From assembly GCA_035478795.1 (NCBI GenBank), contig DATIJJ010000101.1, forward strand, positions 1 through 35,953: 35,953 bases of DNA, read 5' to 3'. The position numbers and the translations under genes are program-made. The DNA is from DATIJJ01 sp035478795. Its GTDB lineage: Bacteria > Pseudomonadota > Gammaproteobacteria > DSM-16500. The notes beneath the pieces are model-generated. The model saw only the letters and a program-made list of their open reading frames with translations. It was not told where the DNA came from and did not search any database. This document shows positions 26,116-33,965 of this stretch, piece after piece. Position 1 is the stretch's first letter, and every line of letters begins with the position of its first letter.

Positions 26116-27101
26116 CACGCCTCCAGAAGAGAAGAAATTTTAGCGGAAACACCCGGGCTCATGTCGGCTTCAACCGGTAAATACCCATGTCTTTCATCAG
26201 CAAATTCCATGCATTTGACCGCATCTTTTTCCGTCATGATGACAGGTAACTCATCCGCAAAATAAATATCATCGCGCCGATATAAATAATGATCGGGAAA
26301 AACATGTTCGATCACCTGAATCTGTTGCGCGCGCAGTGATGCAAAAAAACGTTCCGGATGACCAATCCCTGCGATCGCATGCACGGTTTTATTTTTAAAG
26401 TGAGACAATGCCATTTTTTTATCCGGCATCGAAAGTGAACACACTGTCTCCCCTCGCAAAATCATTTGTTCGCCTTTTTTAACGGATCCATTCGAAACCA
26501 CCAGATCGACCGTTTGCAAACGTTTTAAGGGTTCACGCAAGGGACCTGCCGGTAACATCAAGCCATTGCCAAATTGACGATCATGATCCACCACGACAAT
26601 TTCAATCTGTCTTCCCATCGAATAATGTTGTAACCCGTCATCCGATAACACCACATTGCAATGTGTTTTATTAAGTAATGCATGCACGGCCAACACGCGA
26701 TTCACACACACCACCATCGGACACTGCGTTTTTCGAGCGAGCAATAACGCTTCATCCCCCACCTCACTCGCCAAAGCATGACGATCTACCCAATAAGGCT
26801 CCGTCCATTTTTTTCCGCCCACACCCCGACTGACAATCCCCGGACGATAGCCTTTTTGTCGTAAATAATCAGCAAGCCAGATGACAAACGGTGTTTTACC
26901 GGTTCCACCCACTGTCAAATTGCCGACGACAATCACAGGCACAGAATAATTTGTTTTTTTAAGAAAATTAAAACGATATAAAAAAAAACGAATGGCAACG
27001 AGGACACGAAACAGCAAGGACAATGGCAATAACAACAAGGTCAACCAGGTCAGATGGTTTTGATACCAGTGACGCTCAATGATTTTTTTTTTATCCCCCA
27101 T
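26115..27101 (-). CDS. lpxK: tetraacyldisaccharide 4'-kinase
   Basis: LpxK phosphorylates the 4' position of the lipid A disaccharide at the inner membrane. The 328-residue length matches the family. It starts with an amphipathic/membrane-associated N-terminus (WLTLLLLPLSLLFRVLVA) and carries the unusual P-loop GNLTVGGTGKT at residues 60-70, then VLSDDGLQHY and GLMLPAGPLREP. The ATG at 27101 overlaps the end of msbA by 11 nt, the usual msbA-lpxK arrangement. A longer open frame upstream lies inside msbA and is not used. Confidence 0.96.
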   Translation of the reverse strand: MGDKKKIIERHWYQNHLTWLTLLLLPLSLLFRVLVAIRFFLYRFNFLKKTNYSVPVIVVGNLTVGGTGKTPFVIWLADYLRQKGYRPGIVSRGVGGKKWTEPYWVDRHALASEVGDEALLLARKTQCPMVVCVNRVLAVHALLNKTHCNVVLSDDGLQHYSMGRQIEIVVVDHDRQFGNGLMLPAGPLREPLKRLQTVDLVVSNGSVKKGEQMILRGETVCSLSMPDKKMALSHFKNKTVHAIAGIGHPERFFASLRAQQIQVIEHVFPDHYLYRRDDIYFADELPVIMTEKDAVKCMEFADERHGYLPVEADMSPGVSAKISSLLEA

Positions 27102-28890
27102 CCATCGTCTCACTATCTTTAAATTGCATTTTATACAATTTCGCATAATGCCCGTTGCCTGACAATAAATCGGCATGCGATCCTGCTTCAACAATACGGC
27201 CCTGATCCAGCACAATAATTTTGTGCGCGTGTTCAACCGTTGAAAGCCGATGCGCAATCACTAAAGTCGTTCGATCCTGCATCAGATGATCCAGCGCTGA
27301 TTGAATAGCGCGTTCCGATTCGGTATCGAGTGCAGATGTGGCTTCATCCAGAATAAAAATCGGTGCATTTTTTAAAATCGCACGCGCAATGGCAATCCGT
27401 TGACGTTGCCCACCGGACAGCAACACGCCATTTTCACCCACCCGTGTGTCAAATCCATTCGGCAAATTGCGTATAAAATCGAACGCGTATGCCGCTTTGG
27501 CAGCATTTTCGATTTCAGCCTCACTTGCTTCACCAAAACGACCATACGCGATATTATTTCGAATCGTGTCGTTAAATAAAATCACATGTTGCGATACCAT
27601 CGCGAACTGACGACGCAAATCCGACAATCGATAATCGTTAACGGATACCCCATCCAGTAAAATATCACCGGTAAAATTCGCATAAAAACGCGGCAATAAA
27701 TTAACAAGCGTTGACTTCCCGCTGCCGGAACGCCCGACGAGTGCGACAATCTCGCCAGGCTTCACTTCAAAATCAATATCCTGCAGCACCGGTTTTTCCG
27801 ATTGATAGGCAAAATTCAGATGACGAAAATGAAGATGCCCGCGCGCACGTTGAATCTGTTTTGTGCCATGATCTTCTTCCGGTTTCTCATCACACAGTTC
27901 AAAAACCGTCTGCGCACCCGCCAATCCCCGATACAGTTTATTTTGCATGGTCGTCAAATCTTTCATCGGTTTCAAGAGCGCCAGCATCGCTGCAATCAGC
28001 GTCACAAAACCGCCGGGGGATAAAATGGATCCGGCAATATCCAGTGTTGCAACATACAGTGTCAGAGACAATGCAATTGCAGCAACCAGTTGCACAGACG
28101 ATACACTCCATGAACGGGCCGCGACCACTTTCATTTCGCGCTGGCGATTAACACGCGTCGCCTTGTTGAATTTTTCAGTCTCATACGCTTCCCCGCCAAA
28201 CCCGCGTACGATTTTGTAGCCTTCAATATTTTCTTCAGCGGTATGTGTCAGATGGCCCATCGATTCCTGAATGTGGAGACTCAACCGCCTGACACGCTTG
28301 CTGGTATAACGCATGATTAATGTGACCAGCGGAATGATAATGAAATAAAGCAGCGACAATTTCCAGCTGATTTTAAACATCACAATCAGTAATCCGATAA
28401 TAAAAAATCCGGATTGAATCGCTGTCGTCAACACATCCGCACTCGCATTCGCAACCTGTTCCACGCTGTATAAAATCACCGATAAAATATGGCCGGATGT
28501 GGAATGATCATAAAAACGCGCAGGCAGTTTTTGCAATTGTTGAAAAAGATCCTGACGCAATCGCATGATGACATTGCGCGAGACAGAGGCAATATTATAA
28601 TTTGAAAAAAAACTCGCAACACCGCGCAGCATGAAAACACCGAGCACAAGAAACGGCGCCATGTTTAAAAATGCGCGATCACGCGCGACAAGACCCTTGT
28701 TGATTAATGGCTTTAAAAAATAAACAAACCATGCATCAATCCCGGAATACACCATACTTGCGATCAGCGCGACCAGAAGCGACGGCCAATAACGCCTGAC
28801 ATACACAAATAATCGCTTGTAAGTCGGCCAGGCATTGGCGATGTGTCTGGGCTCAATTTTGACTTTTGGTGATCTCATTCGCATGGGCAT
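27091..28890 (-). CDS. msbA: lipid A export ATP-binding/permease protein MsbA
   Basis: MsbA is a homodimeric ABC half-transporter that flips lipid A-core across the inner membrane. The 599-residue protein has six transmembrane helices (first: WPSLLVALIASMVYSGIDAW), then a nucleotide-binding domain with Walker A GRSGSGKST, signature LSGGQRQRIAIARAI and Walker B IFILDEATSALD, followed by the H-loop in IAHRLST. Several Met codons are possible at the start; I chose 28890, but 28884 or 28878 fit as well. It is divergent from dapD, whose promoter overlaps the first msbA codons. It leads the msbA-lpxK-inhibitor set. Confidence 0.95.
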   Translation of the reverse strand: MPMRMRSPKVKIEPRHIANAWPTYKRLFVYVRRYWPSLLVALIASMVYSGIDAWFVYFLKPLINKGLVARDRAFLNMAPFLVLGVFMLRGVASFFSNYNIASVSRNVIMRLRQDLFQQLQKLPARFYDHSTSGHILSVILYSVEQVANASADVLTTAIQSGFFIIGLLIVMFKISWKLSLLYFIIIPLVTLIMRYTSKRVRRLSLHIQESMGHLTHTAEENIEGYKIVRGFGGEAYETEKFNKATRVNRQREMKVVAARSWSVSSVQLVAAIALSLTLYVATLDIAGSILSPGGFVTLIAAMLALLKPMKDLTTMQNKLYRGLAGAQTVFELCDEKPEEDHGTKQIQRARGHLHFRHLNFAYQSEKPVLQDIDFEVKPGEIVALVGRSGSGKSTLVNLLPRFYANFTGDILLDGVSVNDYRLSDLRRQFAMVSQHVILFNDTIRNNIAYGRFGEASEAEIENAAKAAYAFDFIRNLPNGFDTRVGENGVLLSGGQRQRIAIARAILKNAPIFILDEATSALDTESERAIQSALDHLMQDRTTLVIAHRLSTVEHAHKIIVLDQGRIVEAGSHADLLSGNGHYAKLYKMQFKDSETMDGG

Positions 28891-28918
28891 TTTACACAGG
28901 ACTAAAACGCGGTATGCT
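28891..28918 (+). promoter_or_regulatory. sigma-70 promoter of dapD
   Basis: TTTACA at 28891-28896 and TATGCT at 28913-28918 are 16 nt apart, giving a start near 28925 and a leader of about 27 nt to the dapD ATG. The -35 touches the msbA start region on the other strand, so the two promoters are closely packed. Confidence 0.55.
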
Positions 28919-28951
28919 AGCACAAAATCCTTATTAACTCACGGAATTAAC

Positions 28952-29794
28952 ATGTTAAAAGACATCATCGAAAAAGCATTTGAAGACCGCCTGACCCTGA
29001 CCCCCCAAAATGCCCCCGCCTCCTTAAAAAACGCAGTGAATGAAGTCATTGAGTTATTAAATACGGGGGAAGCCCGTGTCGCTGAAAAAATCGAGGGGGC
29101 CTGGCACACGCACCAATGGCTTAAAAAAGCCGTTTTACTGTATTTTCGTTTATATGACAGTCACGTGATGGAGAGCGGCTGTCATCATTATTTTGACAAG
29201 GTGCCGCTCAAGTTTAAGGAGTATTCCGAAGCGGCATGGAAAGCCAGCGGCGTTCGGCTGGTGCCACCCGCAACCGTTCGGACCGGCTCTTTTATCGCAG
29301 CCAATACCGTCCTCATGCCCTCCTACGTCAATATCGGGGCGTATGTAGATTCCGGCACACTCGTTGATACCTGGGCCACCGTCGGCTCATGTGCCCAAAT
29401 CGGTAAAAACGTCCATTTGTCCGGTGGCGCCGGCATTGGCGGTGTGCTCGAACCGTTACAAGCCAATCCCACCATCATTGAAGACAATTGCTTCATCGGC
29501 GCCCGTTCGGAAATTGTCGAAGGCGTCATTGTGGAAGAAAATTCCGTCATTTCCATGGGGGTCTACATCGGCCAGAGCACGCGCATTTATGACCGTGAAA
29601 CCGATACCGTGAGTTACGGCCGCATTCCAGCCGGTTCTGTCGTCGTGTCCGGCAATCTGCCGAGTATAGACGGGAAATACAGTCTTTACTGCGCAGTGAT
29701 TGTCAAAAAAGTCGATGCCAAAACGAGAAGCAAGGTCACACTCAATGAATTATTACGCGAAACGGCCGGAGAACAGGATGTCACCCACACTTGA
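28952..29794 (+). CDS. dapD: 2,3,4,5-tetrahydropyridine-2,6-dicarboxylate N-succinyltransferase
   Basis: DapD transfers succinyl from succinyl-CoA to tetrahydrodipicolinate in the lysine/diaminopimelate pathway that feeds peptidoglycan. The protein has 280 residues (E. coli 274). An N-terminal helical domain precedes a left-handed beta-helix of hexapeptide repeats (SFIAANTVLMPSYVNIGAYV, GTLVDTWATVGSCAQIGKNV) and the conserved GVLEPLQANPTIIEDNCFIG. The start at 28952 matches the family N-terminus MLKDIIEKAFEDR and the predicted promoter. The last 17 nt overlap dapE. Confidence 0.97.
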   Translation: MLKDIIEKAFEDRLTLTPQNAPASLKNAVNEVIELLNTGEARVAEKIEGAWHTHQWLKKAVLLYFRLYDSHVMESGCHHYFDKVPLKFKEYSEAAWKASGVRLVPPATVRTGSFIAANTVLMPSYVNIGAYVDSGTLVDTWATVGSCAQIGKNVHLSGGAGIGGVLEPLQANPTIIEDNCFIGARSEIVEGVIVEENSVISMGVYIGQSTRIYDRETDTVSYGRIPAGSVVVSGNLPSIDGKYSLYCAVIVKKVDAKTRSKVTLNELLRETAGEQDVTHT

Positions 29795-30908
29795 TCTTTT
29801 AAAACAACTCATTGCCTGCCCGTCTGTCACACCCTTCGATGCAGGGTGTCAGGATATGATCAGCGACCGGTTGAAAAAAGCGGGATTTTCCGTTGAATTT
29901 ATGCATTTTGGTGAAGTCACCAATTTGTGGGCAAGACACGGTAGCGGCAATCCCCTGTTTGTGTTTGCCGGTCATACCGATGTGGTCCCACCCGGTCCCC
30001 TCACCGCCTGGGACAGTGATCCTTTCACACCCGTCGAACGCGAGGGTTATCTATACGGGCGCGGTGCAGCTGACATGAAAAGTGGTCTCGCCGCCATGAT
30101 TGTCGCGGCCGAAAATTTTGTTCGCAATAATCCGGTGTGTCCCGGATCGATCGCCTTTTTGATTACCAGTGATGAAGAAGGCAAAAGCATTGACGGCACG
30201 AAAAAAGTCATTCAGGAATTAACCGGTCGTGGTGAAATCATTGATTACTGTATCGTCGGTGAAGCGAACAGCAACCATCTGTTGGGCGATCAGATTCGTG
30301 TAGGCCGGCGCGGTTCGCTGCATGGACAATTGACTGTTTTCGGCAAACAGGGCCATGTCGCCTATCCGGAGATTGCCAAAAATCCGATCCATCTTGTTGC
30401 ACCCGCCCTGCAGGAATTAACCACCACCGAATGGGATAAGGGCAATGATTTTTTTCCACCGACCACGTTTCAAATTTCGAATATACATGCAGGCACGGGT
30501 GCGACCAATGTCGTGCCAGGGACGCTTGAACTGCTGTTTAATTTTCGCTTTGGCACAGCAGTCACGGTGGATGAACTCCAAAAACGCGTGACGGCCATTC
30601 TCGAAAAAAATGCGCTGGATTTTAAACTGGAATGGGAACATTCGGGTGATCCGTTCCTCACAAAACAGGGTAAATTGATTGAAGCCACCCGAACAACCCT
30701 TAAAACCTTAACCGGTCTTGATCCGGCCTTATCCACCGGTGGCGGCACATCAGACGGGCGGTTTATTGCCAAAACCGGTGCGGAAGTCATTGAAGTGGGA
30801 CCGTGCAATGCGAGCATCCATCAGGTCAATGAACATGTGCGTGTGGCAGACCTTGCCATTCTCACGGACATTTATTACGGGATACTGGGGAATGTGTTTT
30901 TTGGATAA
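29778..30908 (+). CDS. dapE: succinyl-diaminopimelate desuccinylase
   Basis: DapE is a di-zinc hydrolase that removes succinate from N-succinyl-LL-diaminopimelate, two steps after DapD. The length of 376 residues is nearly that of E. coli (375). Metal ligands and catalytic residues are visible: FAGHTDVVPPGP, GRGAADMKSG, TSDEEG with the catalytic Glu, GEAN, and the terminal His in CNASIHQVNEHV. The start at 29778 (MSPTLDLLKQLIACPSVTP) has GGAGA upstream inside dapD and overlaps it by 17 nt, suggesting coupled translation. dapC is not adjacent. Confidence 0.97.
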   Translation: MSPTLDLLKQLIACPSVTPFDAGCQDMISDRLKKAGFSVEFMHFGEVTNLWARHGSGNPLFVFAGHTDVVPPGPLTAWDSDPFTPVEREGYLYGRGAADMKSGLAAMIVAAENFVRNNPVCPGSIAFLITSDEEGKSIDGTKKVIQELTGRGEIIDYCIVGEANSNHLLGDQIRVGRRGSLHGQLTVFGKQGHVAYPEIAKNPIHLVAPALQELTTTEWDKGNDFFPPTTFQISNIHAGTGATNVVPGTLELLFNFRFGTAVTVDELQKRVTAILEKNALDFKLEWEHSGDPFLTKQGKLIEATRTTLKTLTGLDPALSTGGGTSDGRFIAKTGAEVIEVGPCNASIHQVNEHVRVADLAILTDIYYGILGNVFFG

Positions 30909-30940
30909 ACCTTTTGAATAAACCTGATTGAAAAGAACAT

Positions 30941-30969
30941 TTGCAGAAACCCCCATTCTCGTTTATCGT
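30941..30969 (+). promoter_or_regulatory. putative promoter of tRNA-Ser
   Basis: TTGCAG at 30941-30946 and TATCGT at 30964-30969 are 17 nt apart, placing the start about 15 nt before the mature tRNA 5' end. Confidence 0.4.
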
Positions 30970-30990
30970 ACACGCCATTCAAAGACCAAA

Positions 30991-31082
30991 GGAGAGATGG
31001 CCGAGCGGTTTAAGGCGCACGCCTGGAAAGTGTGTGTACGTTTAACGACGTACCGAGGGTTCGAATCCCTCTCTCTCCGCCA
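30991..31082 (+). tRNA. tRNA-Ser (anticodon GGA)
   Basis: The acceptor stem GGAGAGA pairs with TCTCTCC and the encoded GCCA end is present. The D-arm (GGCCGAGCGGTTTAAGG) and T-loop (GGGTTCGAATCCC) are canonical. The anticodon GGA is at 31025-31027 in the CCTGGAAAG loop. The long variable arm (GTACGT paired with ACGTAC) is the class II serine type. The sequence closely resembles E. coli tRNA-Ser(GGA). It reads UCC and UCU codons. Confidence 0.97.
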
Positions 31083-31100
31083 GTTTAAGCCATTTTTAAA

Positions 31101-31216
31101 CAGGGCGCGTCCAGAATGACCTGTCATTTATTGTTTTTAAAGTAAATCAAGGGAAACCGGCGCCCGAGAAGTCATTGTAAAAACAATAAATGACAGGTAA
31201 TTCTGGACGCGCCCTG
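31101..31216. repeat. 116-bp palindromic element between tRNA-Ser and the SRP RNA (family C)
   Basis: The arms 31101-31139 and 31178-31216 are 39-bp inverted repeats with one mismatch (beginning cagggcgcgtccagaat) around a 38-nt centre. They have no similarity to the other repeats in the window. The element ends 14 nt before the predicted SRP RNA 5' end. It looks like a MITE or similar non-coding mobile palindrome. Confidence 0.85.
31175..31203 (+). promoter_or_regulatory. possible ffs promoter lying within the palindromic element
   Basis: TTGTAA at 31175-31180 and TAATTC at 31198-31203 are 17 nt apart and would start transcription near 31210. Only 14 bp separate the element from the RNA, so a promoter must lie in it, in front of it, or in readthrough from the tRNA. 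The hexamers are weak. Confidence 0.25.
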
Positions 31217-31230
31217 ATAAACCGAGTCAC

Positions 31231-31342
31231 GGCAGCGAGTATGGGTCTCTTCGCGACGATAGATTATGAACCCCGCCAGGTCCGGAAGGAAGCAACGGTA
31301 ATAGTCGATTCGGGCGCCGAAGTCAGGCTGGTATGAGCTGCC
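31231..31342 (+). ncRNA. ffs: signal recognition particle RNA, 4.5S type
   Basis: The RNA of the bacterial SRP binds Ffh and targets membrane-protein ribosomes. The universally conserved apical domain is present: GCCAGGTCCGGAAGGAAGCA at 31275-31294, with the GGAA tetraloop and AGGAAGCA bulge. The outer helix is closed by GGCAGC (31231-31236) and GCTGCC (31337-31342), giving about 112 nt, the short Gram-negative form. The ends are estimated from pairing. dnaX follows, an order also seen in other gammaproteobacteria. Confidence 0.92.
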
Positions 31343-31382
31343 ACCTTTACAGTAGAATAAGCCTTTTCTAAAGGTCACACTG

Positions 31383-32942
31383 ATGAATCATCCCTCGCAT
31401 TATCAGGTTCTTGCGCGCAAATGGCGTCCGCGCACATTCCAGCAAATGGTCGGTCAGGAACATGTCCAGCGCATGCTGACCAATGCACTGGACAGTAACC
31501 GGTTACACCATGCTTATCTTTTTACCGGTACACGCGGTGTCGGCAAGACGACACTTGCACGTCTTCTCGCAAAATGTCTGAATTGCGAAACCGGCGTGAC
31601 GTCGACCCCCTGTGACACCTGTGATACCTGCCAGGCGATCAATGCCGGTACGTTTCTCGATCTGATGGAAGTCGATGCCGCTTCACGCACCAAAGTGGAA
31701 GACACGCGTGAACTGCTGGATAATGTGCAATACACACCCACCCGGGGCCGTTACAAAATTTATTTGATCGATGAAGTGCACATGCTCTCCGGCCACAGCT
31801 TCAACGCACTTTTAAAAACACTGGAAGAACCACCCGCTTACGTCAAATTTTTACTGGCCACCACCGAACCCAAACGGTTGCCGATGACTATCCTGTCGCG
31901 CTGTCTGCAATTTCATCTTCACCCTGTTGCCGCCGAAAAAATTGCCGCCCATCTTGCCCACATCTGTGTCACCGAAAAGATTGAATATGAAACAACAGCG
32001 CTCGCCTGTCTTGCAAAGGCGGCCGATGGCAGTCTGCGCGATGCACTGAGTTTGCTCGATCAGGCGATTGCGTTTTGCGCCGGTCACATTACGTTGAAAG
32101 ACATGGAAATCATGCTGGGCACGCTTGATCAGGACATCATTTTTCATTTGCTGGATGCGCTTCTTCTGCGAAACGGGTCACAGTTGCTGGCAGACATCAC
32201 AGATCTCGTAAGCCGCGGATCTGACTTCACCCAATTACTGGAAGATATGCTCTCGACCCTTCATCAAATTGCCGTGGCGCAAGTCATTCCTGATTTACCC
32301 GATACGCCGGAACGCATTGCAGCCCTTGCAAAAACATTTTCTGCCGAAGACGTTCAACTGTATTATCAGATTGCCCTGATTGGCCGACGTGATTTGCCTT
32401 TCGCCCCGACGCCGCATCTCGGATTTGAAATGGTGATGTTACGCCTGCTGGCTTTCCATCCGGCGCGCCCTGCGGTTCAAAAAAGAGAGGCTTCAGAAAC
32501 ACCCCGACTGATTGCAGAAACCACGCTGAAAACAGCGCCCCCCGAGGCGCTGCCACTGGCCTTGACAGCAGAAAACTGGCCATCGATTCTTGAAAAATTA
32601 TCGTTATCCGCCATGACATCGGCCTTGGCGTCGCATTGCGTCTTGTCACAGGTTGCGGGTGATAAAATTGAATTGTCACTGGCTGGAAAACATGAATCCT
32701 TGCTAAATAAAAACCAGGTGGATCGTATTGAACAGGCTTTAGCCCGATACCTTGGAAAACCGGTCGTACTCGTCATCAAAATTGCCACCACACCGCTTGA
32801 CACCCCCGCAGGACAACAGGAACAAAAACAGGCTGTGCGGCAGGCGGATGCCACGACGACCATTCAAAATAATGCGAATGTGCAAAAAATCATGGATCTT
32901 TTTGATGCGACACTGGATGTAAATTCGATTACAGCAACCTGA
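31383..32942 (+). CDS. dnaX: DNA polymerase III subunit gamma/tau
   Basis: DnaX is the ATPase of the clamp loader that places the beta clamp and bridges polymerase cores. Residues 49-57 form Walker A (GTRGVGKTT). The zinc cysteines are C68, C77, C80 and C83. The Walker B type motif is IDEVHMLS and sensor 1 lies in LLATTEPKRLP with SRC. The AAA+ and collar domains end near residue 365. The rest (to 519) is shorter than E. coli tau (643) and poorly conserved, as usual. An A6-G run at 32479-32485 follows the collar domain. AAAGG about 8 nt upstream supports the ATG. It is followed by ybaB and recR. Confidence 0.96.
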   Translation: MNHPSHYQVLARKWRPRTFQQMVGQEHVQRMLTNALDSNRLHHAYLFTGTRGVGKTTLARLLAKCLNCETGVTSTPCDTCDTCQAINAGTFLDLMEVDAASRTKVEDTRELLDNVQYTPTRGRYKIYLIDEVHMLSGHSFNALLKTLEEPPAYVKFLLATTEPKRLPMTILSRCLQFHLHPVAAEKIAAHLAHICVTEKIEYETTALACLAKAADGSLRDALSLLDQAIAFCAGHITLKDMEIMLGTLDQDIIFHLLDALLLRNGSQLLADITDLVSRGSDFTQLLEDMLSTLHQIAVAQVIPDLPDTPERIAALAKTFSAEDVQLYYQIALIGRRDLPFAPTPHLGFEMVMLRLLAFHPARPAVQKREASETPRLIAETTLKTAPPEALPLALTAENWPSILEKLSLSAMTSALASHCVLSQVAGDKIELSLAGKHESLLNKNQVDRIEQALARYLGKPVVLVIKIATTPLDTPAGQQEQKQAVRQADATTTIQNNANVQKIMDLFDATLDVNSITAT

Positions 32943-32956
32943 ATTGTTGCTATACT
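32929..32956 (+). promoter_or_regulatory. promoter of ybaB-recR
   Basis: TTACAG at 32929-32934 and TATACT at 32951-32956 are 16 nt apart; the -35 lies in the last dnaX codons. The transcript would start near 32963, about 45 nt before ybaB, so ybaB-recR can be expressed apart from dnaX. Confidence 0.55.
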
Positions 32957-33007
32957 CGCTGACTGATTATTTTATTGATTATTTTATTAAGGGATAGGAG
33001 TTATTGC

Positions 33008-33346
33008 ATGAGTAAAGCACCTGAAAAACCCGGTTTGGGCGAACTGATGAAAAAAGCCCAGGAAATGCAAAAAAAGATGCAGGAAATTCAAAAACAGATT
33101 GCTGAAATGGAAGTGACCGGTCAATCCGGCGGCGGTCTGGTTAAAATTGTGATGACGGGCCAGCATTTTGCAAAACGCGTCACGCTCGACCCAAGCCTCA
33201 TGAAAGAAGAAAAATCGATTGTCGAGGATTTGATTGCAGCGGCCATCAATGATGCAACGGATAAAATTGAAAAAGGCACGCGTGAAAAAATGAATGCCCT
33301 GACTGGCATTAAATTGCCTGAAGGCTTTGACATTCCGCCCAATTAA
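33008..33346 (+). CDS. ybaB: nucleoid-associated protein YbaB/EbfC family
   Basis: This small dimeric DNA-binding protein is usually encoded between dnaX and recR. It has 112 residues (family about 109) starting MSKAPEKPGLGELMKKAQEM, with an N-terminal coiled helix rich in Gln, Met and Lys. The conserved VTGQSGGGLVKIVMTGQH core and a C-terminal helix follow. AGGAG upstream of 33008 supports this start over an upstream in-frame codon. recR starts 5 nt after the stop. Confidence 0.95.
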   Translation: MSKAPEKPGLGELMKKAQEMQKKMQEIQKQIAEMEVTGQSGGGLVKIVMTGQHFAKRVTLDPSLMKEEKSIVEDLIAAAINDATDKIEKGTREKMNALTGIKLPEGFDIPPN

Positions 33347-33351
33347 TCTCC

Positions 33352-33948
33352 ATGAAATTCAGTCCACTGCTGGAGCAGTTCATTGAAGCGTTGCGTTGTC
33401 TGCCGGGTGTTGGCCCGAAGACCGCGCAACGCATGGCATTTCAATTACTGGAGCGCGGTCGCCATAATGGCCGACAGCTTGCCGCCATGCTGCAAAGCGC
33501 GATGGACAACATTCAGCATTGCAAACAATGCCGTACCTTCAGTGAGTCGGAACTGTGTCATCTCTGTCTGTCGACCAGCCGCGATCGCACACTGCTTTGC
33601 ATCGTGGAAAATCCGATTGACATGATGGCGGTTGAACAGATGGGCAGTTATCGCGGATTGTATTTTGTGCTGATGGGACATCTTTCACCGCTCGATGGCA
33701 TTGGCCCGGAAGACCTTGGCATGAAAGAGTTGAGCGCATTACTTTCTGAACAGGCAACAAAAGAAATTATTCTGGCAACGAATCCGACCGTTGAAGGCGA
33801 GGCAACTGCGTATTACATTTCGGAATTTGTCAAACCCTGGTCGATTAAAGTCACGCGCATTGCGCATGGTGTACCACTGGGTGGTGAACTGGAATACATT
33901 GACGGCGGCACACTCGCACGTGCTTTCGCCGGACGCGAACTCATTTAA
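33352..33948 (+). CDS. recR: recombination protein RecR
   Basis: RecR works with RecO (and RecF) to load RecA on SSB-coated gaps. The 198-residue length matches the family. A helix-hairpin-helix region (LPGVGPKTAQRMAFQLL) is followed by the four-cysteine zinc motif (CKQCRTF...CHLC), the Toprim domain (RTLLCIVENPIDMMAVEQ) and a terminal Walker-B-like region (ATNPTVEGEATAYYI). It forms a tight pair with ybaB. Confidence 0.97.
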   Translation: MKFSPLLEQFIEALRCLPGVGPKTAQRMAFQLLERGRHNGRQLAAMLQSAMDNIQHCKQCRTFSESELCHLCLSTSRDRTLLCIVENPIDMMAVEQMGSYRGLYFVLMGHLSPLDGIGPEDLGMKELSALLSEQATKEIILATNPTVEGEATAYYISEFVKPWSIKVTRIAHGVPLGGELEYIDGGTLARAFAGRELI

Positions 33949-33965
33949 TTATCGGGTTTAATCAC

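Noticed and set aside
28933..28951. ATTAA repeat before dapD as a third PmrA-like box
   Set aside because: The two ATTAA units are 13 bp apart, not 11, and lie downstream of a good promoter of a housekeeping gene.
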